The notes beneath the pieces are model-generated. The model did no database searches. It saw only the letters and a program-made list of their open reading frames with translations, and was not told where the DNA came from. From Phaseolus vulgaris (lineage: Eukaryota > Streptophyta > Magnoliopsida > Fabales > Fabaceae): a stretch of 64,000 bases of DNA. The stretch is taken from assembly GCF_000499845.2 (NCBI RefSeq), contig NC_023749.2:21633693-21697692 (forward strand), written 5' to 3'. The position numbers and the translations under genes were made by a program. Shown here piece after piece: positions 33,149 to 45,763 of this stretch (position 1 is its first letter; every line of letters begins with the position of its first letter).

Positions 33149-34500
33149 TTTGCAAATAAAAAACAGCAAACACACAAAAACAGCAAACAAGTTAAGAAAC
33201 AAAATTAGCAAAAACAGTGAGCTTGGCAATGAAACTGCCGAAGTGAAATGAGGCTGAAAAAAGAGATCACTCTCAAAGAAATAATGTTCTTGCACCAATC
33301 TGATCTTGAGGCCTTGGAATCCTCAAATGAAATATGTCAAAGCAAGCACACCAATCTTAAGAGCAAACCACCACAAAACCAAAGAAACAATAAAGACAAA
33401 CAAGAAAAGGTATAAGCAAGGAAAGGTAATTGCAAAAGGAATACTATATGTAAGACAAACTCAAAGAATAAGAATGAAAGACAATCAAGAAAATAAAGAA
33501 CTCAATGAGAAAAGTAGGCACACAAAAGAATACCTAAGGAAAAGCACTAGAGTAGATGAGGAAAACAAAAAATATTAGCTACTGGAAATTTTTTTTTAAT
33601 GCAAACTGTGTTTGATATTCACTGATTTAACTGGAACGTTGTAGAGCGAACTGGATTATGAAATTTATACCACAGAAACTTCAAGATGTTAACTCAAAAA
33701 TGGCACTGGAATCAATTAAAAACAGTAAGCCAATTGAGAGAAATAAATTTTTCAAAATCGCTGCCAGATTACCGTATTTTTTTTCGGCAGAAATGTACAC
33801 TTTTTTTATTTTATTTATCATTTTTTGTGTACTTCATATTTTTGAATGATTCTTTTTTCTATTCTTTTCTAACACTTTGAATATCTCAAATCCAGAATTT
33901 CAGAATTTTACAGTACGTAAATCAATTGCAATAAGGAAAAACAGTAAGCACTTTTTTCAGAAACAGAGGAATCCTAATAGGAATAAAAAAACAGGATGAT
34001 GAACTAGCAAAGACATAATAGAAAATGATGTATTGGAACTTGTATAGGTCTAGAATACAAGTATGAACTCAATGCTAAAAAGAAAATGCTCAAAGGATCA
34101 ACATCAATTCAGAAAAAATATATGACACCAAAGCAAGAAACAATCAAAACAATAAAAGTACTACTAGAAGTAATGACATATATGGAATAACATGACTAAG
34201 ACAAAACTTAACAAGATTCAAAAATTAAAAGACACAACACAAATTGTAACAAGTGGAAGGAAGCTTAAGGTAAACTCTAGGAAGGATAATGCCATTCCAA
34301 AAGAGCAACCATACTCATAAGAATTATGAGTGCCATAAACCTTTCCACAAACACTTGGAGCAAAAGAAAAACAGCAAGAATACTCAATTAAAATTCTAAA
34401 ACAGAAACTTAAATTGCAAGAAAAATTAAAGAGCTCTTGAAATAAAGTGCACACAACTCAACAATTAAACAAGAATGAACCTAAGACTCATGATACCACA
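33149..34500 (-). other. B leader and primer-binding site
   Basis: This A-rich untranslated leader is about 1.35 kb long. At 34498-34491 the minus strand reads TGGTATCA, two bases from the 5' LTR, matching the first eight bases of the initiator-Met tRNA primer site. No gene is seen in the rest. Parts align with the leader of A. Confidence 0.75.
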
Positions 34501-35505
34501 TGATGTGATTCCAATAGCCACATAGAACAAGATTCTTGACACTTTGAGGAATCACCTTGAGCTGGAAAATAAAGAGGCACTTTCTTAGAAGTTGGATCAT
34601 GGTTCTAAGTCAAGAACTCACCAAAACAAGTACCAATTCCCAAACTCATTTGGATGAACCAAATATTGTCAAATTGAATCAACAAAGGAATTATAAAAGA
34701 GAAGACCGAACAGAATTAAAACACAAACAAATGTACCGAACAGAATTTAGAAAACCAAAACATAGGTGCTGGAAAATTAAGGACAGCCGAACCAAAAAAT
34801 GCTCAAGAACACAAGACAACAAGAGTAATTGAAAGAGAAGAAAGGAAGGAGAAGAGAATGCTCATGAAGATGGAAGATAGGTTGGATGATCACGCCACTA
34901 GAAGTATGGATGCTCCTAGATGAGTGTGGAAGCCGCCACTTGAGGAAACCATGGTCCTTCAAGATAAGACTAGAGTAGAAGCTCAAAAGCTCTCCAAATG
35001 CTCACTCCAATTTTGAGTATAGTTTCTTTAGATGAATTCAAATCTGAATTTTACAAAGGAAGCACCTCTATTTATAGCCTAAGGTGCTGAAAAATAGGTG
35101 GGAAATTTCAAATAAACTCATTTGAAATTCCCACCAAAAACAAGTCACATGGGAGGTGTGACCTTTTTCTACTATGACACCTCCCAAAAACTACACCTAC
35201 ACCACTCTCCTAAGTCACATGGACAATGTGACTTTATTTTACATTTTCACACACCTTTATTTAATAACCAAACCTCCTAAAACTATACAAGAGTATTTCA
35301 AAGCTTGGCCTTGCCCCTCATGGGATGGACTTGGGCTCTTTGGGCTTTGGCCTTCTTGGGCTTGGGCTTGGGCTTTGGGCTTGGGCCTCATCTTTATTTT
35401 ATTTCTTCTTTTAATTTTGAGAAGACTAGAAGGAAGAACTTCAAATGTGAGGGTGGATGTCCTCTTCCTCCATTAATAAAAGCCTCCTTTATTTGATTCT
35501 CATCA
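34501..35505 (-). mobile_element. B 5' LTR
   Basis: 1005 bp, the same as the left LTR apart from one base. The TATA box CTATAAATAG is at 35077-35068 on the minus strand. TGGGC words are repeated at 35329-35390. An inverted repeat GTCACAT/ATGTGAC is at about 35214-35232. Confidence 0.95.
35068..35077 (-). promoter_or_regulatory. TATA box of B 5' LTR
   Basis: CTATAAATAG followed by AGG fits the plant TATA consensus very well. It lies about 430 bp after the LTR start in the sense direction. Confidence 0.65.
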
Positions 35506-37406
35506 ACAGTAGTGATAGATATTGGTTTTCAAGAAATTATTGGCATGAAGAAAAGACTTGAAACTAGTTTTTTTGTGGTAGTTGCATGAATATATTGTAT
35601 ATATTTGACACATGTGTCTTTAGATAGTTTATAATAGTGATAGACATTGATTTACAAGAAATTACCATGAAAAGATTCGAAACTAGTTTTTTTTTGTCGC
35701 TGCATGAATTTATTGTAAAAATTTGATAGATGAGTCTCACTAGTAGTGATAAACATTGGTTTTCAAGTAATTAGGAAGAAAACAGTTGAAACTAGTTTTT
35801 TATTGGTAGTTGCATGAATTTATTGATATATTTCATAGATGACTCTCTACAGTAGTGATAGACATTGGTTTTCAAGAAATTAGCATGAAAAGAATTGAAA
35901 CTAGTTTTTTTTGTGGTAGTTGGATGCATTTATTGTATATATTTGATAGATGAGTCTCTACAGTAGTGATAGATATTGGTTTTCAAGAAATTAGCATGAA
36001 GAAAAGACTTCAAACTAGTTTTTTTGTGGTAGTTGCATTAATTTCTTTTATGAGTCTCTACAATAGTGATAGATATTGGTTTTCAAGAAATTAGCATGAA
36101 GAAATGACTTGAAACTAGTTTTTTTGTGGTAGTTGCATGAATTTATTGTATATATTTGATAGATGACTCTCTACAGTAGTGATAGATATTGGTTTTCAAG
36201 AAATTAGCATGAAATGAGATGAAACTAGTTTTTTTTTGTAGTAGTTGCATGAATTTATAGTATATATTCGATAGATAAGTCTCTATAGTAGTGATAGATA
36301 TTGGTTTTCAAGAAATTAGCATGAAAATACTTGAAACTAGGTTTTTTGTGGTAGTTGCATGAATATATTGTATATATTTGACACATGTGTCTTTAGATAG
36401 TTTAGAATAGTGATAGACATTGATTTACAAGAAATTACCATGAAGAGACTCGAAACTAGTTTTTTTTATGTAGCTGATTGAATTTATTGTATAAATTTGA
36501 TAGATGAGTCTCACTAGTAGTGATAAACATTGGTTTTCCAGTAATTAGGAAGAAAAAAGTTGAAACTAGTTTTTTATTGGTAATTGCATGAATTTATTGA
36601 GATATTTCATAAATGACTCTCTCTACAGTAGTGATAGACATTGGTTTTCAAGAAATTACCATGAAAAGAATTGAAACTAGTTTTTTTGTGGTAGTTGCAT
36701 GCATTTATTGTATATATTTGATAGATGAGTATCTACAGTAGTGATAGATATTGGTTTTCAAGAAATTAGCATGAAGAAAAGACTTGAAACTAGTTTTTTT
36801 GTGGTAGTTGCATGAATTTATTGTATGAGTCTCTACGGTAGTGATAGACATTGGTTTTCATGAAAAGACTTGAAACTAGTTTTTTTTGTGGTAGTTGGAT
36901 GCATTTATTGTATATATTTGATAGATGAGTCTATACAGTAGTGAAAGATATTTGTTTTCAAGAAATTAGCATGAAAAGAATTGAAACTAGTTTTTTTGTG
37001 GTAGTTGGATGCATTTATTGTATATATTTGATAGATGAGTCTCTACAGTAGGGAGAGATATTGGTTTTCAAGAAATTAGCATGAAGAAAAGACTTGAAAC
37101 TAGTTTTTTTGTGGTAGTTGCATGAATTTATTGTATGTGTCTCTATGGTAGTGATAGACATTGGTTTTCAAGAAATTAGCATGAAAAGAATTTAAACTAG
37201 TTTTTTTGTGGTAGTTGCATGCATTTTTTGTATATATTTGATAGATGAGTCTCTACAATCGTGAAAGATATTGGTTTTCAAGAAGTTAGCATGAAATCAG
37301 ATGAAACTAGTTTTTTTGTGGTAGTTGCATGAATTTATAGTATATATTCGATAGATGAGTCTCTATAGTAGAGATAGATATTGGTTTTCAAGAAATTAGC
37401 ATGAAA
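35506..37406. repeat. Long satellite duplication, copy 1 of about 1.9 kb
   Basis: Nearly the same as 40536-42434, offset about 5030 bp. Shared rare variants include the word AATTATTGGC near its start, ATTAATTTCTTTTATGAG at about 36037 and 41066, and GTAGAGATAGATATTGG near its end. The copies separate after ATGAAAA. Confidence 0.85.
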
Positions 37407-40400
37407 ATACTTCAAACTAGGTTTTTTGTGGTAGTTGCATGAATATATTGTATATATTTGACACATGTTTCTTTAGATAGTTTATAATAGTGATAGACAT
37501 TGATTTACAAGAAATTACCATGAAAAGTGTCGAAACTAGCTTTTTTTATGTAGCTGCATGAATTTATTGTATAAATTTGACAGATGAGTCTCACTAGTAG
37601 TGATAAACATTGGTATTCAAGTAATTAGGAAGAAAAGAGTTGAAACTGGTTTTTAATTGGTAGTTGCATGAATTTTTTGATATATTTCATAGTTGACTCT
37701 CTACAGTAGTGATAGACATTGGTTTTCATGAAATTAACATGAAAAGAATTGAAACTAGTTTTTTTGTGGTAGTTGCATGCATTTATTGTATATATTTGAT
37801 AGATGAGTCTCTACAGTAGTGATAGATATTGGTTTTCAGGAAATTGGCATGAAGAAAAGACTTGAAACTAGTTTTTTTGTGGTAGTTGCATGAATTTATT
37901 GTATGAGCCTCTCTGGTAGTGATAGACATTGGTTTTCAAGAAATTAGCAACAAAATGAGATTATAGTATATATTCGAAAGATGAGTCTCTATAGCAGTGA
38001 TAGATATTGGTTTTCAAGAAATTAGCATGAAAATACTTGAAACTAGGTTTTTTGTGGTAGTTGCATGAATATATTGTATAGATTTGACACATGTTTCTTT
38101 GGATAGTTTAGAATAGTGATAGACATTGATTTACAAGAAATTACCATGAACAGACTCGAAATTAGTTTTTTTTTATGTAGCTGCTTGAATTTATTGTATA
38201 AATTTGATAGACGAGTCTCACTAGAAGTGATAAACATTGGTTTTCCAGTAATTAGGAAGAAAAGAGCTGAAACTAGTTTTTTATTGGTAGTTGCATGAAT
38301 TTATTGATATATTTCATAGATGACTCTCTACAGTAGTGATAGACATTGGTTTTCAAGAAATTAGCATGAAAAGAATTGAAACTAGTTTTTTTGTGGTAGT
38401 TGCATGCATTTATTGTATATATTTGATAGATGAGTCTCACTAGTAGTGATAAACATTGGTTTTCCAGTAATTAGGAAGAAAAGAGTTGAAACTAGTTTTT
38501 TATTGGTAGTTGCATGAATTTATTGATATATTTCATAGATGACTCTCTACAGTAGTGATACACATTGGTTTTCAAGAAATTAGCATGAAAAGAATTGAAA
38601 CTAGTTTTTTTGTGGTAGTTGCATGCATTTATTGTATATATTTGATAGATGAGTCTCTACAGTAGTGGTAGATATTAGTTTTCAAGAAATTAGCATGAAG
38701 AAAAGACTTGAAACTAGTTTTTCTGTGGTAGTTGCATGAATAAATTGTATATATTTGACACATGTGTCTTTAGATAGTTTATAATAGTGATAGACATTGA
38801 TTTACAAGAAATTACCATGAAAAGACTCGAAACTAGTTTTTTTTATGTAGCTGCATGAATTTATTGTATAAATTTGATAAATGAGTCTCACTAGTAGTGA
38901 TAAACATTGGTTTTCAAGTAATTAGGAAGAAAAGAGTTGAAACTAGTTTTTTATTGATATATTTCATAGATGACTCTCTACAGTAGTGATAGAGATTGGT
39001 TTTCAAGAAATTAGCATGAAAACAATTGAAACTAGTTTTTTTGTGGTAGTTGCATGCATTTATTGTATATATTTGATAGATGAGTCTCTACAGTAGTGAT
39101 AGATATTGGTTTTCAAGAAATTAGCATGAAATGAGATGAAACTAGTTTTTTTTTGTAGTAGTTGCATGAATTTAGAGTAGATATTTGATAGATTAGTCTC
39201 TATAGTAGTGATAGATATTGGTTTTCAAGAAAATAGCATGAAAATACTTGAAACTAGATTTTTTGTGGTAGTTGCATGAATATATTGTATATATTTGACT
39301 CATGTGTGTTTAGATAGTTTAAAATAGTGATAGACATTGATTTACAAGAAATTACCATGAACAGACTCGAAACTAGTGTTTTTTATGTAGCTGCTTCAAT
39401 TTATTGTATAAATTTGATAGATGAGTCTCACTAGTAGTGATAAACATTGGTTTTCCAGTAATTAGGAAGAAAAGAGTTGAAACTAGTTTTTTATTGGTAG
39501 TTGCATGAATTTATTGATATATTTCATAGATGACTCTCTACAGTAGTGATAGACATTGGTTTTCAAGAAATTAGCATGAAAAGAATTGAAACTAGTTTTT
39601 TTGTGGTAGTTGCATGCATTTATTGTATATATTTGATAGATGAGTCTCTACAGTAGTGGTAGATATTAGTTTTCAAGAAATTAGCATGAAGAAAAGACTT
39701 GAAACTAGTTTTTCTGTGGTAGTTGCATGAATAAATTGTATATATTTGACACATGTGTCTTTAGATAGTTTATAATAGTGATAGACATTGATTTACAAGA
39801 AATTACAATGAAAAGACTCGAAACTAGTTTTTTTTATGTAGCTGCATGAATTTATTGGATAAATTTGATAAATGAGTCTCACTAGTAGTGATAAACATTG
39901 GTTTTCAAGTAATTAGGAAGAAAAGAGTTGAAACTAGTTTTTTATTGATATATTTCATAGATGACTCTCTACAGTAGTGATAGAGATTGGTTTTCAAGAA
40001 ATTAGCATGAAAACAATTGAAACTAGTTTTTTTGTGGTAGTTGCATGCATTTATTGTATATATTTGATAGATGAGTCTCTACAGTAGTGATAGATATTGG
40101 TTTTCAAGAAATTATTAGCATGAAGAAAAGACTTGAAACTAGTTTTTCTGTGGTAGTTGCATGAATATATTGTATATATTTGACACATGTGTCTTTAGAT
40201 AGTTTATAATAGTGATAGACATTGATTTACAAGAAATTACCATGAAAAGACTCGAAACTAGTTTTTTTTTATGTAGCTGCATGAATTTATTGTATAAATT
40301 TGATAGATGAGTCTCACTAGTAGTGATAAACATTGGTTTTCAAGTAATTAGGAAGAAAAGAGTTGAAACTAGTTTTTTATTGGTAGTTGCATGAATTTAT

Positions 40401-40535
40401 TGATATATTTCATAGATGACTCTCTACAGTAGTGATCGACATTGGTTTTCAAGAAATTAGCATGAAAAGAATTGAAAATAGTTTTTTTGTGGTAGTTGCA
40501 TGCATTTATTGTATATATTTGATAGACGAGTCTCT

Positions 40536-42434
40536 ACAGTAGTGATAGATATTGGTTTTCAAGAAATTATTGGCATGAAGAAAATACTTGAAACTAGTTT
40601 TTCTGTGGTAGTTGCATGAATATATTGTATATATTTGACACATGTGTCTTTAGATAGTTTATAATAGTGATAGACATTGATTTACAAGAAATTACCATGA
40701 AAAGATTCGAAACTAGTTTTTTTTTGTAGCTGCATGAATTTATTGTAAAAATTTGATAGATGAGTCTCACTAGTAGTGATAAACATTGGTTTTCAAGTAA
40801 TTTGGAAGAAAACAGTTGAAACTAGTTTTTTATTGGTAGTTGCATGAATTTATTGATATATTTCATAGATGACTCTCTACAGTATTGATAGACATTGGTT
40901 TTCAAGAAATTAGCATGAAAAGAATTGAAACTAGTTTTTTTGTGGTAGTTGGATGCATTTATTGTATATATTTGATAGATGAGTCTCTACAGTAGTGATA
41001 GATATTGGTTTTCAAGAAATTAGCATGAAGAAAAGACTTCAAACTAGTTTTTTTGTGGTAGTTGCATTAATTTCTTTTATGAGTCTCTACAATAGTGATA
41101 GATATTGGTTTTCAAGAAATTAGCATGAAGAAATGACTTGAAACTAGTTTTTTTGTGGTAGTTGCATGAATTTATTGTATATATTTGATAGATGACTCTC
41201 TACAGTAGTGATAGATATTGGTTTTCAAGAAATTAGCATGAAATGAGATGAAACTAGTTTTTTTTGTAGTAGTTGCATGAATTTATAGTATATATTCGAT
41301 AGATAAGTCTCTATAGTAGTGATAGATATTGGTTTTCAAGAAATTAGCATGAAAATACTTGAAACTAGGTTTTTTGTGGTAGTTGCATGAATATATTGTA
41401 TATATTTGACACATGTGTCTTTAGATAGTTTAGAATAGTGATAGACATTAATTTACAAGAAATTACCATGAAGAGACTCGAAACTAGTTTTTTTTATGTA
41501 GCTGATTGAATTGATTGTATAAATTTGATAGATGAGTCTCACTAGTAGTGATAAACATTGGTTTTCCAGTAATTAGGAAGAAAAAAGCTGAAACTAGTTT
41601 TTTATTGGTAATTGCATGAATTTATTGAGATATTTCATAAATGACTCTCTCTACAGTAGTGATAGACATTGGTTTTCAAGAAATTACCATGAAAAGAATT
41701 GAAACTAGTTTTTTTGTGGTAGTTGCATGCATTTATTGTATATATTTGATAGATGAGTATCTACAGTAGTGATAGATATTGGTTTTCAAGAAATTAGCAT
41801 GAAGAAAAGACTTGAAACTAGTTTTTTTGTGGTAGTTGCATGAATTTATTGTATGAGTCTCTACGGTAGTGATAGACATTGGTTTTCATGAAAAGACTTG
41901 AAACTAGTTTTTTTGTGGTAGTTGCATGCATTTATTGTATATATTTGATAGATGAGTCTATACAGTAGTGAAAGATATTTGTTTTCAAGAAATTAGCATG
42001 AAAAGAATTGAAACTAGTTTTTTTGTGGTAGTTGGATGCATTTATTGTATATATTTGATAGATGAGTCTCTACAGTAGGGAGAGATATTGGTTTTCAAGA
42101 AATTAGCATGAAGAAAAGACTTGAAACTAGTTTTTTTGTGGTAGTTGCATGAATTTATTGTATGTGTCTCTATGGTAGTGATAGACATTGGTTTTCAAGA
42201 AATTAGCATGAAAAGACTTGAAACTAGTTTTTTTGTGGTAGTTGCATGCATTTTTTGTATATATTTGATAGATGAGTCTCTACAATCGTGAAAGATATTG
42301 GTTTTCAAGAAGTTAGCATGAAATCAGATGAAACTAGTTTTTTTGTGGTAGTTGCATGAATTTATAGTATATATTCGATAGATGAGTCTCTATAGTAGAG
42401 ATAGATATTGGTTTTCAAGAAATTAGCATGAAAA
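40536..42434. repeat. Long satellite duplication, copy 2 of about 1.9 kb
   Basis: Partner of 35506-37406. Past 42434 it turns into a different monomer type while copy 1 continues, so one side was joined by recombination between monomers. Confidence 0.85.
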
Positions 42435-44205
42435 GACTCGAAACCAGTTTTTTTTTTGTAGCTGCATGAATTTATTGTATCAATTTGATAGATGAGTCTC
42501 ACTAGTAGTAATAAACATTGGTTTTCAAGTAATTAGGAAGAAAAGAGTTGATACTAGTTTTTTATTGGTAGGTGCATGAATTTATTGATATATTTCATAG
42601 AAGACTCTCTACAGTAGTGATAGACATTGGTTTTCAAGAACTTAGCATGAAAAGAATTCAAACTAGTTTTTTTGTGGTAGTTGCATGCATTTATTGTATA
42701 TATTTGATAGATGAGTCTCTACAGTAGTGATAGATATTGGTTTTCAAGAAATTAGCATGAAGAAAAGACACGAAACTAGTTTTTTTTTGTAGCTGCATGA
42801 ATTTATTGTATAAATTTGATAGATGAGTCTCACTTGTAGTGATAAACATTGGTTTTCAAGTAATTAGGAAGAAAAGAGTTGAAACTAGTTTTTTATTAGT
42901 AGTTGCATGAATTTATTGATATATTTCATAGATGACTCTCTACAGTAGTGATAGACATTGGTTTTCAAGAAATTAGCATGAAAAGAATTGAAACTAGTTT
43001 TTTTGTGGTAGTTGCATGCATTTATTGTATATATTTGATAGATGAGTGTCTACAGTAGTGATAGATATTGGTTTTCAAGAAATTAGCTAGAAGAAAAGAC
43101 TTGAAACTAGTTTTTTTTGTGGTAGTTGCATGAATTTATTGTATGAGTCTCTATGGTAGTGATAGACATTGGTTTTCAAGAAATTAGCATGAAAAGATTT
43201 GACACTAGTTTTTTTTTTGTGGTAGTTGGATGCATTTATTGTATATATTTGATAGATGAGTCTCTACAGTAGTAATAGATATTGGTTTTCAAGAAATTAG
43301 CATGAAATGAGATGAAACTAGTTTTTTTTTGTGGTAGTTCCATGAATTTATAGTATATATTCGATAGATGAGTGTCTATAGTAGTGATAGATATTGGTTT
43401 TCAAGAAATTAGCTTGAAAATACATGAAACTAGCTTTTTTGTGGTAGTTGCATGAATATATTGCATATATTTGACAAATGTTTCTTTAGATAGTTTATAA
43501 TAGTGATAGACATGTACTTACAAGAAATTACCATCAAAAGACTTGAAACTAGTTTTTTTTATGTAACTGCATGAATTTATTGTATAAATTTGATAGATGA
43601 GTCTCACTAGTAGTGATAAACATTGATTTTCAAGTAATTTGGAAGAAAAGAGTTCAAACTAGTTTTTTATTGGTAGTTGCATGAATTTATTGATATATTT
43701 CATAGATGATTCTCTACAGTAGTGATAGACATTGGTTTTCAAGAAATTAGCATGAAAAGAATTGAAACTAGTTTTTCTTGTGATAGTTGGATGCATTTAT
43801 TGTATATATTTGATAGATGAGTCTCTACAGTAGGGAGAGATATTGGTTTTCAAGAAATTAGCATGAAGAAAACATTTGAAACTAGTTTTTTTGTGGTAGT
43901 TGCATGAATTTATTGTATGAGTCTCTATGGTAGTGATAGACATTGGTTTTCAAGAAATTAGCATGAAAAGACTTGAAACTAGTTTTTTTTTTTTGTGGTA
44001 CTTGCATGAATTTATTGTATATATTGGATAGATGAGTCTCTACAGTAGTGATAGATATTGGTTTTCAAGAAATCAGCATGAAATGAGATGAAACTAGTTT
44101 TTTATGTGGTAGTTGCATGAATTTATAGTATATATTCGATAGATGAGTCTCTATAGTAGTGATAGATATTGGTTTTCAAGAAATTAGCTTGAAAATACAT
44201 GAAAC

Positions 44206-45749
44206 TAGGTTTTTTGTGGTAGTTGCATGAATATATTGTATATATTTGACACATGTTTCTTTAGATAGTTTATAATAGTGATAGACATGTACTTACAAGA
44301 AATTACCATGAAAAGACTTGAAACTAGTTTTTTTTATGTAGCTGCATGAATTTATTGTATAAATTTGATAGATGAGTCTCACTAGTAGTGATAAACATTG
44401 GTTTTCAAGTAATTTGGAAGGAAAGAGTTGAAACTAGTTTTTTATTGGTAGTTGCATGAATTTATTGATATATTTCATAGATGACTCTCTACAGTAGTGA
44501 TGGACATTGGTTTTCAAGAAATTAGCATGAAAAGAATTGAAACTAGTTTTTTTTGTGGTAGTTGGATGCATTTATTGTATATATTTTATAGATGAGTCTC
44601 TACAGTAGGGAGAGATATTGGTTTTCAAGAAATTAGCATGAAGAAAAGACTTGAAACTAGTTTTTTTGTGGTAGTTGCATGAATTTATTGTATGAGTCTC
44701 TATGGTAGTGATAGACATTGGTTTTCAAGAAAATTAGCATGAAAAGAATTGAAACTAGTTTGTTTGTGGTAGTTGCATGCATTTATTGTATATATTTGAT
44801 AGATGAGTCTCTACAGTAGTGATAGATATTGGTTTTCAAGAAATTAGCATGAAATGAGATGAAACTAGTTTTTTTTTGTAGTAGTTGCATGAATTTATAG
44901 TATATATTCGATAGATGAGTCTCTATAGTAGTGATAGATATTGGTTTTCAAGAAATTAGCATGAAAATACTTGAAACTAGGTTTTTTGTGGTAGTTGCAT
45001 GAATATATTGTATATATTTGACACATGTTTCTTTAGATAGTTTATAATAGTGATAGACATGTACTTACAAGAAATTACCATGAAAAGACTTGAAACTAGT
45101 TTTTTTTATGTAGCTGCATGAATTTATTGTATAAATTTGATAGATGAGTCTCACTAGTAGTGATAAACATTGGTTTTCAAGTAATTTGGAAGGAAAGAGT
45201 TGAAACTAGTTTTTTATTGGTAGTTGCATGAATTTATTGATATATTTCATAGATGACTCTCTACAGTAGTGATGGACATTGGTTTTCAAGAAATTAGCAT
45301 GAAAAGAATTGAAACTAGTTTTTTTTGTGGTAGTTGGATGCATTTATTGTATATATTTTATAGATGAGTCTCTACAGTAGGGAGAGATATTGGTTTTCAA
45401 GAAATTAGCATGAAGAAAAGACTTGAAACTAGTTTTTTTGTGGTAGTTGCATGAATTTATTGTATGAGTCTCTATGGTAGTGATAGACATTGGTTTTCAA
45501 GAAAATTAGCATGAAAAGAATTGAAACTAGTTTGTTTGTGGTAGTTGCATGCATTTATTGTATATATTTGATAGATGAGTCTCTACAGTAGTGATAGATA
45601 TTGGTTTTCAAGAAATTAGCATGAAATGAGATGAAACTAGTTTTTTTTTGTAGTAGTTGCATGAATTTATAGTATATATTCGATAGATGAGTCTCTATAG
45701 TAGTGATAGATATTGGTTTTCAAGAAATTAGCATGAAAATACTTGAAAC
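44206..45749. repeat. Two adjacent near-identical 772-bp satellite units
   Basis: Private variants recur exactly 772 bp apart: GTAATTTGGAAGG (44409, 45181), an extra A in CAAGAAAATTAGC (44729, 45501), and GTTTGTTTGTGG. The unit is one higher-order repeat long. Confidence 0.85.
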
Positions 45750-45763
45750 TAGGTTTTTTGTGG

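Larger units (their letters stand above)
30823..35505 (-). mobile_element. Element B: complete gag-only LTR retrotransposon (TR-GAG type)
   Basis: 4683 bp, flanked by ACAGT. LTRs are 30823-31826 and 34501-35505. By eye they differ only by one extra A in the right copy, in the stretch GGAAAATTAAGG. Between them lie a leader with a tRNA-Met-like site and one gag gene, but no protease, RT or integrase. Plant elements with LTRs and gag only have been described as TR-GAG; they need enzymes from a relative. The LTR ends, leader and gag are akin to element A. Near-identical LTRs mean a recent insertion. Confidence 0.93.
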
